DNA from: Sphaerosporella brunnea
Lineage: Eukaryota > Ascomycota > Pezizomycetes > Pezizales > Pyronemataceae
Assembly (NCBI GenBank): GCA_008704415.1
Contig: VXIS01000087.1
Coordinates: 62,001-126,000, forward strand
Direction of reading: 5' to 3'
DNA: 64,000 nt
A model generated the notes under the pieces. It made no database searches and was not told the DNA's origin. It saw only the letters and a program-made list of their open reading frames with translations. Shown in pieces: positions 11,327-21,972 of the stretch. The position numbers and the translations under genes are program-made. How positions within the stretch are numbered: position 1 is the stretch's first letter; each line of letters opens with the position of its first letter.

Positions 11327-11933
11327 GCTTGCGGGCGGCAACAAGGTGTATTCGAATGTGCGGGATGAATTGTGGAGTGTCAGAATTGAAGAGCGAGGAA
11401 TTTTGGAAGTTCTTAAGTCGGGTCGGTTGTTGTGGTCGCTCCGCAGCAAATGGGCCGAGGTTGTGGAGCTGTAACCTGTGATCTCTCGCCCGCTTGCTTG
11501 GTGCGCACGGTTCCTGGCATTTGTGGACGGCCTCCGCCAGCTGTTGTGATGCGCGCTGGAAGAATCGCTGTCGCCTGTCAAAAGCGGTACTTTCTATTAA
11601 TTTCTTGTGGCCCGAAGACTGCCCGACCGAAGCCGATTCACTGGACCGAAGCCGCGCCATGGGAAAATCCATTCCCGTCATTGGTTGCCGAGTGTTGTGG
11701 TTGGTGGTTATGGGCAATGTAGGCAGGTATGATACATATCACCTTCGACGTGGCACTCGGCCCCACTGTGAACCGGTAAAATGCCTTCTCCCAAGACGGT
11801 TTGAAGAGCTGGAGCCGAAAGCCTCCCCCCCCCCCCAAACCACAGCACCGTAAAGGAAGCAATACAAAACAATACGTCTAATCCAATAGCAGTGTACCTA
11901 CTCGAAAACATGTCTAGCACACACCAACAACCC
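11327..11933. other. Intergenic region upstream of thiolase
   Basis: About 600 bp, holding the thiolase promoter and the 3' end of the thiamine pyrophosphokinase gene. There is a C homopolymer of about 13 at 11825-11837. No gene recognised. Confidence 0.45.
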
Positions 11934-12973
11934 TCAAGGATCCAAATCTCGAAACTCGATCGTAAACACAACTGGTTCCGTGGTCTCGATGCTCACATCG
12001 TCGGCCACGGTGTGGTTGCTGGTACTCACTAGACCTCCAAACTTAGTTTCGGCATTGGTCAAGTTCCACTCGAGCCCTTGCGTTGTGATTGTTGAAGGCC
12101 CTCCAACCGGGATAATTCCACAGCAAGGTCCCAACGTTGACAGAGGCGTTCGTATGAGGTTGAGTCCTTTCGCGAGCAGGAATGTCACATTCTGGTCGCT
12201 GACGAGATACATCTGTCGAGGCAGTCCTGGGCCCTGTTGTGCCACATACATTGCATGTATCTGCAAATCGTCAATAAAGGACAGATTCCTATGAAAATGC
12301 TTGAGATGCTCACAGAGTGGAAGCTCTGGTCAACTCGACCTCCGAACCCCCCAAGCGCGACCACCGTCATCTTGGGGTGTTGCACTCGCACTCCTTCAGC
12401 GGACAGAGAAGCCTGCACCGTGCTGGGAGTCACAAACGAGTCCGGTGGGTCATGGGTTGCAATGTATTTCATACATTTCCCAAAGTCGGTTGAGTCCTGG
12501 TCGGAATCCTGAGTGATCTTGACGCCTCGGGCCTGGTAGTATGCTCTGACATCGTCACGCACCGAGTCGAGGTCGCCTATGATGCGATCTGGAAGCTAAG
12601 TATCCGCCGTTAGTATTTCGCGCCAGGAATATTGGCAGGGCGGGGTACACCATACAAATTGCGCCCTCTCCTTCTCGTCCAGGGAATCGTAGAGACGGTT
12701 TGCACCTCCGTCAGCACAAACCTGCAAGCGCGCTGTTTTCCGCTGTCAGATCTCCGTCACAGCGGAACACAGCGCAGCACACTCACAGTTCTTCCAGAGA
12801 GCAGCAAAAAACTTTTTATTCGTGATCTGCAGGTTCAATATTAACAGAGCGAATGGCGGCCTCCCTGTAGTTTCCCAGTCGAGTTCAGCTTCGAAAAAGC
12901 TGTAGGGAGCCCACGCGGTATGATTTCTGGCGCCATTGGTTGGCGCAGTAACTCTTGACTCTTCGCATCCCAT
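11934..12973 (-). CDS. THI80: Thiamine pyrophosphokinase
   Basis: Minus-strand exons 12973-12787, 12732-12656, 12595-12314 and 12260-11934 give 290 aa. The enzyme transfers pyrophosphate from ATP to thiamine, making the cofactor thiamine diphosphate in the cytosol. Family motifs are clear: VCADGGANRLYDSL (nucleotide/substrate-binding N-terminal domain), RIIGDLDSVRDDV, DQDSTDFGKC, GGFGGRVDQSFHS, and a C-terminal beta-rich thiamine-binding domain (CCGIIPVGGPSTITTQGLEWNL). The N-terminal exon needs the acceptor just before CGCGCTTGCAG to give KNSRLQVCADGG, which matches the family. The ATG at 12973 is the first real ATG of the frame and has a good context (ACC before it). Its start faces that of Mia40, 419 bp away. 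Confidence 0.93.
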
Positions 12974-13392
12974 GGTAGCTGTAGCTGCAGCTGTTCGAAA
13001 AACCGGGAGGCTTCTGTGCAGTTTCAAAGCGAGGTCGAGACGCTTTGGATACCAGCTCTTCAGGAACCAGGGGAGTGGGGTGGGGGGCTAGAGATGGACA
13101 GTCGAACGGTGTCTATGCTGAACGTTAACAGACGTTTGATTGCATGCATGATGTACCTACCTATCACGAACCGGTGACATCCAATTGCAAATTCTGTGTC
13201 GCAATGATCAACCCCACACCAGACGAATGCTTGGTGGTGATCGTGGTTGCTCTTGTTTTTTTCGTGTGACTTCTTTATCAGATGAATCCATCCCGCACTC
13301 CATTCCGGCTAGCCTCCGATTAGAAATCCAGTTTATCCCGAGCCATTTGACCTTACCCGCCGTGACCTTCGTCCCACAAAACCCTCTTCACC
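12974..13392. promoter_or_regulatory. Divergent intergenic region THI80 / mia40
   Basis: These 419 bp separate the oppositely oriented starts of thiamine pyrophosphokinase and Mia40 and must contain both promoters. There is a G-rich tract at 13073-13088. No riboswitch-like structure was recognised. Confidence 0.35.
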
Positions 13393-14470
13393 ATGCTCTG
13401 CACAACGAGAACGGCCCTGCGGCGAAGCTTCCCCTCGGCTGCCTCGAGAGCAACACTCTATTCCGCTCCTCGGCAATCCTCGCGAACGCTCTTCACTTCT
13501 GCCCCAAAGAAGTCGACTTTCAAGTCCACCGCGTTGAGATGGGTCGCCGCCGCTGGTGTCATCTACTACTACGCCACGTCCAGTGTTTTCGCCGAGGAAA
13601 AAAAGTGTACGTCACCCGCCTTGAATGTTGCACCCTACGTGTTTGCGCGAGTTCTAATGTGGATTAACCGCAGTTGTCGAGAAGCACCCGCCGCCATTGA
13701 CCCCCGAAGATGAGCGCCCCAAGTCGCGCATCGACGATGTATTGAAGGCTGCGAAGGAACCAACGCAGCAGGTTGCGGCTCCCGGAGGACCGAAAGAAGA
13801 GAGCCGGCCGGCACCGCCAACCCCGAGCGCCGAAGAAAAGCCGGCACCGCCCGTCCCCAGCGCCGAAGAAAAGTCGGCGGTGGTCGATCACAGCTTGAAG
13901 CCCGAGGGTGGCCCTGAGGGTCTGGTGGAGGAGGCTGGACAGGAAGGCGCCTTCAACCCCGAGACCGGAGAGATCAACTGGGACTGCCCCTGCTTGGGCG
14001 GCATGGCACATGGACCTTGGTAGGTAATCCGGGGCCATGGTTGTGATGGAAGCTGGCGGCGACGCTGACTAGACACAGTGGAGAGCAATTCAAGGATGCT
14101 TTCAGCTGCTTCGTGTACTCAACTGCCGAACCTAAAGGCATTGAATGCATTGACAAGTTCAAGGCAATGCAGGCCTGCTTCCAAGAGGTATGTCATTCCG
14201 TCCTCCCAGCTTGCGGCATCTACCCCCGGAGTCTCCATCTTGGAACATGCTAACATTGTGACACAGCACCCCGAAATCTACGGTTCCGAGCTCGAAGACG
14301 AGGAGGAGGAGGATAAAATCCCGGCGGGGGAGGATAAAATCCCGGCGAAGGAAGAGGATAAAATCCCGGCGAAGGAGGAGGATAAAATCCCGGCGAAGGA
14401 GGAGGATAAAACCCCGGCGAAGGAGGAGGGTGATATTACAGCGGAGGAGACCAAGCCTCCAAACCCGTGA
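13393..14470 (+). CDS. mia40: Mitochondrial intermembrane space import and assembly protein Mia40
   Basis: Exons 13393-13606, 13674-14019, 14079-14187 and 14267-14470 give 290 aa. Mia40 is the oxidoreductase that imports and oxidatively folds small Cys-rich proteins in the intermembrane space, re-oxidised by Erv1. An Arg/Ser-rich presequence and a membrane anchor ([20 protein letters not shown]) indicate the fungal inner-membrane-anchored form. The catalytic Cys-Pro-Cys is at about 176-178 ([13 protein letters not shown]), followed by twin CX9C motifs (C187/C197 and C210/C220). A Pro/Lys/Glu-rich linker separates anchor and catalytic domain. The acidic C-terminal tail contains tandem copies of EDKIPAKE encoded by 21-bp DNA repeats. 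All four exons join in frame with consensus sites. Confidence 0.96.
14310..14428 (+). repeat. 21-bp in-frame tandem repeat in the Mia40 tail
   Basis: About five and a half copies of a 21-bp unit (GAGGATAAAATCCCGGCGAA plus G) encode repeated (E)EDKIPAKE. The first copy is shorter and the last reads ACCCCG instead of ATCCCG. Unit length is a multiple of three, so copy-number change keeps the frame. Confidence 0.85.
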
Positions 14471-14935
14471 CAAGCCACGGGTAGGGCCGAGTGATAGACT
14501 TCAGCGCGCTATTGTAACTCTACATAAATCAATTGTGCTACACGCCGAAGGAGCGTAAAGCGGAATTGGGATTTGATGAGGGAGTCATCTCATAGACCAC
14601 TTGTTTCGGGGCTTAAGGCGTGTAATAGTGCTATTGAATGCTTACTTCAGTAGACGCACCTATAAAAAGTATTGTATACTTGTATAAAATCGCTGCGCTC
14701 ACTGGAGAGAGCACTTCCGCACCTCTAAATTTAGAGTGCCATGAATGATTCGTTTGATTTGGTGTTTGTTTCCTGCCGAGGCTAAATTGCCCCAAAAAGC
14801 TTGGAGACGCCGCATACGTCATACAAAACTTTGCTAGTACAAAGAGCCGCTCTTTCCGTCTACCCACTTCCTTCGTACCGTTCCATCACCAACACCACCA
14901 ACGCCCGCCAATTCTAGCACCAACACACCGCCGCA
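14471..14935. other. Intergenic region mia40 / OM14-like gene
   Basis: About 465 bp, containing the Mia40 3' UTR and the promoter and 5' UTR of the next gene. A CA/CCA-rich leader (14885-14935) precedes the start. No gene seen. Confidence 0.4.
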
Positions 14936-15660
14936 ATGTCTGAATCCGAGCACTCCGAGAAGTCCTACGCCGAGGTTGCTGCCAGCGGCCCCCAGCAGTC
15001 TGAGGAGGAAGTAAGTCCATCCGATGTTTGCATGTGACACGCGACAACAATGATACTGACGATTACAGGCGTACGTTAACATCACCCTTTAACCACGACC
15101 CATCATGGACTACGATAGCTAACTCACAACCGTAGCCGTGCACCCCCGGTTGATGAAGTCATCCCCACCGATCAGTCCGTCGAGTCGCTGATCGACGTTA
15201 ACACCGGTGTCGCCGTGGTGCCCAACGACTTCAAGGAGCAGGAGGTCTGTTCCTCCTTCCCCCGCACGCTCCACTCCTTCCCCTTACTAACCTCGCCTAG
15301 GTTAAAACTGAGACGCAAGCTGCGCGCATCGAGATCGAGGCCGCCGCCGCCGAGGATGCCGCTGCCGCCGCCGCCGAGGATGCTGCCGAGAAGCAGAAGA
15401 AAGCGCCCAAGTCCGAGAAGAAGGCGACTGCCAAGTCCCTCGTCAGCAACCCCATCTGCCAGGGCAACGGCGCGCTTCTCGCAATTCTGTCCGTGGTCTT
15501 GGGTGTGGGTGTGTACCGCAAGCACCAGGCGGGTCAGCTCACGTGGAAACTCGTCGCTTACTCCGCTGTGGGAGTTGCGGCGTTCCTTGGTGCCGACTTC
15601 GCCGTGAGCTCTTGGTTATACAAGAAGTTCCCGTTTGCGGAGAAGGAGAAGCAGAAATAA
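14936..15660 (+). CDS. OM14-like mitochondrial outer-membrane protein
   Basis: Model 14936-15010, 15069-15070 (a 2-nt micro-exon), 15136-15244 and 15301-15660 gives 181 aa. The N-terminus (SYAEVAASGPQQSEEEARAPPVDEV) and the segment SLIDVNTGVAVVPNDF resemble the widespread fungal family annotated as OM14 C-terminal-domain proteins. A charged, Ala-rich coiled region follows, then two hydrophobic segments (ALLAILSVVLGVGVYRKHQ and LVAYSAVGVAAFLGADFAVSSWLY) and a basic C-terminus. OM14 is an outer-membrane protein implicated in docking ribosomes. The micro-exon GC restores the EEARAPP junction. An alternative single 108-nt intron (15011-15118) would insert LTHNRS instead. The family call is from memory of the pattern and is moderately sure. 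Confidence 0.7.
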
Positions 15661-16627
15661 AGGATGGTACTATCATAGAAACAAAAAATAATGGGGCAGG
15701 GCCGGGCGTTTCTCTGTTCCGTCTGGCCTGGTGATTTCTATTCTACCACACATACTTCATTCATACCTTGGTGGACGTCTCTTCTTCTTCTTCTTTTTCT
15801 CGTTTCTTTTTATCCTTTTATTCCTTTTTCTTTTTTCCTCGGTGAAGCTGCGATCTCTCTATCTCTACTCTTTGGGCGGGCGGGCGGGGTTCTGCTTTTT
15901 CGATTGCAAACTTATTTTTCTTTCATGATGGCTTGCAGTAGTGTGTTTGCTGTGGCGTGAGGTGTCACTTTGACTATACGCAATTGGCCAATAGGAATAC
16001 AGGCGGCGCAGGTACACCCGGGGTATCTGCTCTAGATCGATCGATCACTCGTTTTTTATCTTTTTCGTTGGTTGAGTCGATAGGACCAGCGAATCAAACA
16101 CATATAGATAGTATCTCACGTCTTGGAACTGCTCATACCCCTACGCGCTTCGTCAGATTCTACGAGTTATGTAGTCCGTTGTTCTCAAACCGCAAGGCTC
16201 GAGTGATCTGGTGTGACGCGGCGCCACTACTTGCAATTTAACACTCGTATCGCCATGCTAAAACAATATAGCCGTAGTAGCCGCGTACAGCATGTCCTTT
16301 CATAACCCAGACAGCGAGCCTTGGCAGCTTTTTGTTCACCAGCCACCAAGGAAACCACCCCGCGGACAGAGCGTGGAATCGAATGGGGCTACAGATCCTT
16401 CTGGGCTGACTGCCGACTGCACGGTAGAGTCGATACATCGTGGCTGGCCTGCTGAGAAAACCCACAGGAACAGGAAGAGTCGTTTCTCGGACCGACGGCA
16501 GATGTGTATTGACGGTGCATAAGAAGTATATACTTAAGCCGAGTCATAATAAACAAACAAGCAACCAGCGCGATCTCAAAGTTTCTAGGCCTATCTTTTT
16601 TCTAAAAGCACGTCAAAGTCCATCTTC
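15661..16627. other. Convergent intergenic region
   Basis: Almost 1 kb lies between converging stop codons. It opens with CT/T-rich tracts (15778-15845), likely 3' UTR. I see no conserved coding frame. Confidence 0.4.
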
Positions 16628-17513
16628 TCAACCACCCTTCTCCAGGTCCTCCTCCCTTTTCTGGTCACGGCCCTCCTTCAAAACCTCCCCTTCCTTCTCC
16701 CCGATAACCCCCTTGAATTGACTTCCAAATTCTGGCTTCAACGACTCCGGATCCAACGAGACCTTAGCCCTCCTCACCTGCCCCACCTCTCTCTCCTCAG
16801 GCAGCGCTTGGGCCGCGGTAACAGGCCTCGGCCTCAGCCCCTCCTGTCTCCGGCCACGAAGTATGGCTCCCAACATACTCGCCAACAGCAAAAACGCAGC
16901 CCTCGACAGCTCCAAACCTAACAGGACACGAGCCCAGCCGAGCCTCCTCGCATCGTGCACCAGCTCCAGCCTCTCGCCGACGACTTCATAAAAACCATTC
17001 TTTGTCGTCGTCGTCGTCACTGCATGAGGAACGGAGACGAGCGAAACGGTGATGTATACCCCGACCACGGCGAGAAACAGCAGCAACACGTCGATGGTGG
17101 TGAAGAACGCATTCAGCGAGTTCGGGAACCAGGCGCTTTTCCGGCCCGAAAATAGCTGCGAGGTGAGGTGGACTAGGAGATGCACCGCGCACGAGAACGT
17201 ATACACCGCGCTGAGGAGGGCCGTGCTGAGGAGCCAGGCAAGGCTCCACGGTGGGTGGCTGTCAAAAGTGCGCCGCCACTCGACGAGAAGAAGGATGGCG
17301 GTGCTGAGTGAGAGTGCTGGTGTGTGTGTGTTAGAGTGTGGTCTGGGATAGGAGAGGAAAAGAACTACCAAAAAGTAGGAAGCGTAAGATGAGTTCTAGA
17401 CGGAGTAGGCGGCCCGGCTTCTGGAGTTGCCAGTCGAGGTCGTAAAGGAGGGTGAAGGTGTAGACTGGGATGAAACCGAGCAGGAGCCAGACTTCGCGGA
17501 GAGTGACGGCCAT
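16628..17513 (-). CDS. Multi-pass membrane protein, unknown function
   Basis: Two exons on the minus strand, 17513-17369 and 17316-16628, give 277 aa. I do not recognise the family. Five hydrophobic segments are visible (around LLLGFIPVYTFTLLY, ILRFLLFALSLSTAILLL, LLSTALLSAVYTFSCAVHLL, IDVLLLFLAVVGVYITVSLV and LGLELSRAAFLLLASMLGAI), followed by a long charged, Lys/Glu-rich cytoplasmic tail. The 52-nt intron was placed so that the second hydrophobic segment is continuous. Without it the frame stops. The layout resembles small fungal plasma- or endomembrane proteins of unknown role. It reads in the same direction as the next membrane-protein gene downstream in the window. Confidence 0.65.
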
Positions 17514-18202
17514 TGTGGACAAAACCGTTTTTTCTTGTGAGTGATCGGATGGTAAGTAGCTGGGGTTGAAAGGGTGATTATGCAGGGAGAGAATGCGTGG
17601 TGAGATCGCACATGGGATGCTCTATAGAACACGATTTTATTGTTTCATTATTATTGTGTAATTAAAACACAAAAGACAAACAGTTGAGCTGTTTAAACAT
17701 TATGGGAGATTTAAACAATCCAAGTGTTTAACTTGCTTTGACAATATTTAAACGGCTACCTATTGTTGAAGTTAACCATCAGTTAAACAATCAGCTTTGA
17801 ACATTGCCATATAAACCCGTAAAAACCCGTGTTCCATAGAGGATGGCCAAGGATTCCTTAGCTAATAGCTATGTACAAAATCGAATTTCCACCAGAAAAA
17901 TAAATCGTTGGGAATTGAGAAACCTCAAACAGGATGATGCCATGGAATCAAAAATCGTTGATAGCCATTGCTCTCCGCATTCGGTTGAGTTCAAACCTGG
18001 ATTCGTTGTACTTGTACAGCTCTCCCCGGCCCCAGCTTCTTAAAACACATGTCCACCAGTGCCCATGCCTTTCCATCCAATATCCAATATTCATACGTCC
18101 ATGCATTCCTTTTCTTCCCATAGTATTCTAGCTCCACGCAATGAATGGTCCACAACACCCGAAACCACAGGGTGATAGTTAGAGTGCACGCTAGACCGCG
18201 GC
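17514..18202. other. Intergenic region with AT-rich segment
   Basis: Around 17640-17830 the sequence is unusually AT-rich with repeated GTTTAAAC-like words (TTTAAACA, GTTTAA), different from the GC-balanced neighbours. No gene recognised. Confidence 0.4.
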
Positions 18203-18988
18203 CTACTGAGTACCCTCGTACTGTGGTGCAGGTATCTCGTTGACAGTCTTTCGGCTCACCCTCTCTTTCGCATGATTGTCGTGTATCAGGGCATAGGTAT
18301 CAAGCGCTACCACAACCAGAGCAGTGACCCTAATAAGCCATAACGTCAGTAAACAGTCAGTAAGCTCAAGTCACGCCGAACTTACATGTTGAGCCCAAAT
18401 GGGAGTGCGAAGATCAGGGCCACAACGTCAAACTGATAATACTCGATGATCACCCAGGTGAAGCATAACCCGGATATAACGAAGAGAAGACACTGTGTGA
18501 TTAGCTCCGCGGCGCTGCCATTGCTATCAGCCTTGGAAAACGGCTTGTAATAATGTGAACAAACACCAATCTTCGATTTCCCATGGGGAACCCCATAGGT
18601 CCGGTGCAAAGGAAGACTTCAAGGAAGAAGGAAAAGAAAGAGATAGCCCCCTATCCAGTTAGTCTCATCGCTCAGGCGCTCAATCACAATAACTCACAAC
18701 GACTAGCGCCGCAACAGCCAGTGGCAGCGTACTTCCTGCAGTCACTGGTATGCTGACGAACAGAATCCCGAGCAGCATGAGAGCAGTGGCAAAGCAGATA
18801 CCAAGAAGCCGGAATGTGAGCAATGATCCCTCCAGTAGTGTCCTCTTTCTCTTGCACCAATGGAGGGTTACGCCGCAGCAGGTACGGCCATCACTGGTAC
18901 GGAAGGTCTGACTGACGTCCATGAACGGCTGATCCAGGTACGCCTGCACTCCGGGATCTAGCCGGCTCTCACGCTGCCAGGAGTACAT
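18203..18988 (-). CDS. Small multi-pass membrane protein (MARVEL-like topology), unknown function
   Basis: Minus-strand exons 18988-18698, 18650-18565, 18514-18386 and 18329-18203 give 210 aa. I do not recognise it by family. A hydrophilic N-terminus with several Cys (RTCCGVTLHWCKRKR) is followed by several hydrophobic stretches (LLGICFATALMLLGILFVSI, PLAVAALVVGAISFFSFFLE, LLFVISGLCFTWVII, VVALIFALPFGLNMVTALVVVALDTYAL) and a short charged C-terminus. Introns are 47, 50 and 56 nt. The second uses a GTTTGT donor, the weakest site, so the exon 2/3 junction is the least certain part. The start lies 1.2 kb from the divergent malate dehydrogenase gene. Confidence 0.6.
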
Positions 18989-20188
18989 TGTGTGATTGAG
19001 AGATTTGAATGAAAGTGGATCGAGTTACGAGTCGAATAGGCTGAACCGGGAGGTAAGTGGGAACTCGAGAAAGGGAAACCGCTCGGAGTAAGACTTGTCA
19101 ACCCAAAAAACAAGAGATCGTGAAGGTTTCGGGGCCTGTGGTGGGTGGAAGGAGTCAAGTACTGTGTTGGAGTGTGGATGTTGGTAAAGATGAAGGGGGA
19201 GTCAAGGTAGTCAAAGGCAGCACCGGCTGCACAGCCGAGTGAGAAAGCATGCAGAAGCTTAAATCAGGCCATCATACTTCGCTGTCGGCCCGTCCTGCAG
19301 ACAGCTTGAGTTGATTCAATCTCAGCGGAAAGTGCAATATTTTACATTTTTTGTACATTTTGTGCTTTGGTTCTCCACACCTCTACTTTTCTTTGCATTC
19401 TGGATCTCAAGAACGGATTCACGAGGAAAACAATCCCACACTTGACGGCGATTATTCATGCACGACCCCGATTGCTATCTTCAAGAGGTTCCAGGAGGCT
19501 ACAAGTAGATACCATACATCTATCTAAGCAGGCCGCTGCTCGCACTATTGTGCGCACCGCGCAGCTGGCAGCACTGACGGAATGCGCCGAATCACGTGAT
19601 ATCGGAATTTCCCATGCTGCACCCCACCACGTGCGGTTCTCTCTCTGGCGGAGATGCTAATGTTGCCCCAGTCTAGTGCTCTATTGCTACCACCGATTCA
19701 ACAATTGACCCCCAGCCAGCAGAAACTCCAGAAAGCCGGAGACCGGATCGGATAGATAACTCTCGGACGACTGGAGCCTCTAGCGGCCTCAAAATGACGA
19801 AGCTGATTCCGGGTCAAGCGGGAGACCTACCCTTAGACCGATGAAACTCCCTGCATGTCATCCCGCTTCCCCGACGACAGCAATGGTGAGAATCCATGAC
19901 CCGCTGGCGACAAATGCAGTTCAACAACAGCAATATCAGCATGCGCTCTGCTCAATCGCCCTGCGCCCAGCTGCGGACGGATCGCCTGGCATCCGCGAAA
20001 CCCCCCCCGCATCATGTACAGCAGCCGCTCGACGGATGGGGTTCAGCAACGGCAAAAGGAATGCCGAGGTGCCCTGGCTTGGCGCGAGGTGAAAGATCTT
20101 CACTTCCCCTCCAACACCTCCGATTTTTTAAGCCACCTGCGTTCCCGCTCCCCTTCCACCTCTCTCGATCACACAACCCACATTCAAA
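18989..20188. other. Divergent intergenic region upstream of malate dehydrogenase
   Basis: These 1.2 kb hold promoters for the membrane-protein gene and MDH. A CT/CA-rich leader (20100-20188) directly precedes the MDH start, a common feature of highly expressed fungal genes. No other gene seen. Confidence 0.4.
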
Positions 20189-21406
20189 ATGTTCTCTGCC
20201 CGATCCATCTTCAACACCGTTCAGAGGCGCGCCTTCTCTGTTTCTGCTCAGCAGGTATGATATTCTAGCTCCTCGCTTCTCGCTTCCCAGTGCCCATCCC
20301 ATTAGGTTCAATGTTGACAGACCCTGTCTGGTTTTTAGAACTCCAAGGTCACCGTTCTTGGTGCCGCTGGTGGTATCGGACAGCCTCTTTCCCTCCTGTT
20401 GAAGCTCAACAAGAGGGTCTCTGACCTCGCTCTCTACGACATCCGTGGAGGACCCGGTGAGCTGAACCCAATTCCAATTGATTGATGGGCGAGAAGCTGA
20501 CTTTTCAACCAGGTGTTGCTGCTGATATCTCCCATGTCAACACCAAGAGCTCTGTCAATGGATACGACCCTACCCCCGAGGGATTGAAGGCCGCTCTCGA
20601 CGGTGCTGAGATTGTTCTCATCCCCGCCGGTGTTCCCCGCAAGCCCGGAATGTCCCGTGACGATCTGTTCAACACCAACGCTTCGATCGTCCGCGACTTG
20701 GCCAAGGCTGCTGCTGATCACGCTCCCAAGGCTAAGATCCTGGTCATCTCCAACCCGGTCAACTCGACTGTCCCCATCACCGCTGAGGTCTTCAGGAGCA
20801 AGGGTGTCTATGACCCCAGGAAGCTCTTCGGTGTCACCACCCTTGACATCGTCCGTGCTTCTCGCTTCATCTCCGAGGTCAAGAAGACCGATCCCGCCAA
20901 CGAGGAGGTCACCGTCATTGGCGGTCACTCCGGTCACACCATCGTTCCTCTTCTGTCCCAGTCCAATCACCCCGACATCTCCGGTGAGGTCCGCAATCAG
21001 CTCGTGAACCGCATCCAGTTCGGTGGTGATGAGGTCGTCAAGGCCAAGCAGGGTGCTGGATCTGCCGTAAGAAGCACCATGTTCCATTCATAAAAAATTC
21101 AATTGCTGATCTGATACGAAGACCCTCTCCATGGCTTACGCTGGTGCCCGCATGGCCGACTCCCTTCTCCGCGCTGCTCAGGGCGAGAAGAACGTTGTCG
21201 AGTGCACTTTCGTCGAGTCTCCCCTCTTTAAGGATCAGGGCATCGACTTCTTCTCCTCCAAGGTCACTCTCGGCCCTGAGGGTGTTGAGAAGATCCACGA
21301 GATTGGCCCCGTCAACGAGTACGAGCAGGGTCTCATCGATGTCTGCCTTCAGGACCTGTCCAAGAACATCGCCAAGGGACAGGCCTTCGTCAAGGAGAAC
21401 CCTTAA
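20189..21406 (+). CDS. mdh1: Mitochondrial malate dehydrogenase
   Basis: Exons 20189-20254, 20339-20456, 20513-21066 and 21122-21406 give 340 aa. It interconverts malate and oxaloacetate with NAD in the TCA cycle. The first exon encodes a mitochondrial presequence ([20 protein letters not shown]), ending just before the mature enzyme. The Rossmann motif [17 protein letters not shown], the mobile-loop arginines in [16 protein letters not shown], the NPVNSTVPI motif, [12 protein letters not shown] and the catalytic-His segment [15 protein letters not shown] are all present. This is the bacterial/mitochondrial MDH type. Introns of 84, 56 and 55 nt have consensus sites. There is no C-terminal SKL-like peroxisomal signal (ends KENP), consistent with the mitochondrial isoform. 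Confidence 0.98.
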
Positions 21407-21972
21407 ACTAAAATAATGGGTTGTGTGTATTATTAATTGGTCGTGGAGTTTTAGAACAAAAATCTGCTTGGTCAATATCAGTTACGAATTTACGGTGTTT
21501 TGTGTGTGATTTGTAAACCTTTGGGGGTGCTTGTGTGTGTGATTTTTGGAAATGCAGAAATATCCTCTCCTCCGTCGATTGACCGCTTGTGATGGAGATT
21601 GATTGCGTATATGCGTGTGTGTGAAAGAGTTCAGTATCAAGGGCGGTTCCAGAATATTTAATCTCTCGAACCCGACTGCATAACTAGAGCGATCAAGCGT
21701 GCTGTCTCCAAAGCTGTTGCGGGACCGGTCCGAGCGGCGGGCTCCTAGAGTAAGACTGCTTCCTGGCCATGCTTTGTGCAACCGCCATGAACCTTCCAGA
21801 CCACCACGAGAGCCGAGAGCGTTTGCAGCACCGACGACAACCATTCGGCAGGGATCCACAGTTCGCGCAATCGCCTACTCTTTGCGGCCCCAAATCCGAC
21901 GCCCACGGGTCTGCTCTACACTCCGCCGCATGTAACGCGCCCCGCCACCAGCGCAACTCGGGATGGGAAAGC
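21407..21972. other. Intergenic region MDH / checkpoint gene
   Basis: About 565 bp. GT-rich MDH 3' UTR (21420-21630), then the promoter of the next gene. An in-frame upstream ATG exists at 21769 without conserved sequence after it. No separate gene seen. Confidence 0.4.

Noticed and set aside
20434..21087. 217-codon minus-strand frame
   Set aside because: It is a shadow of malate dehydrogenase exon 3 and has no independent support.
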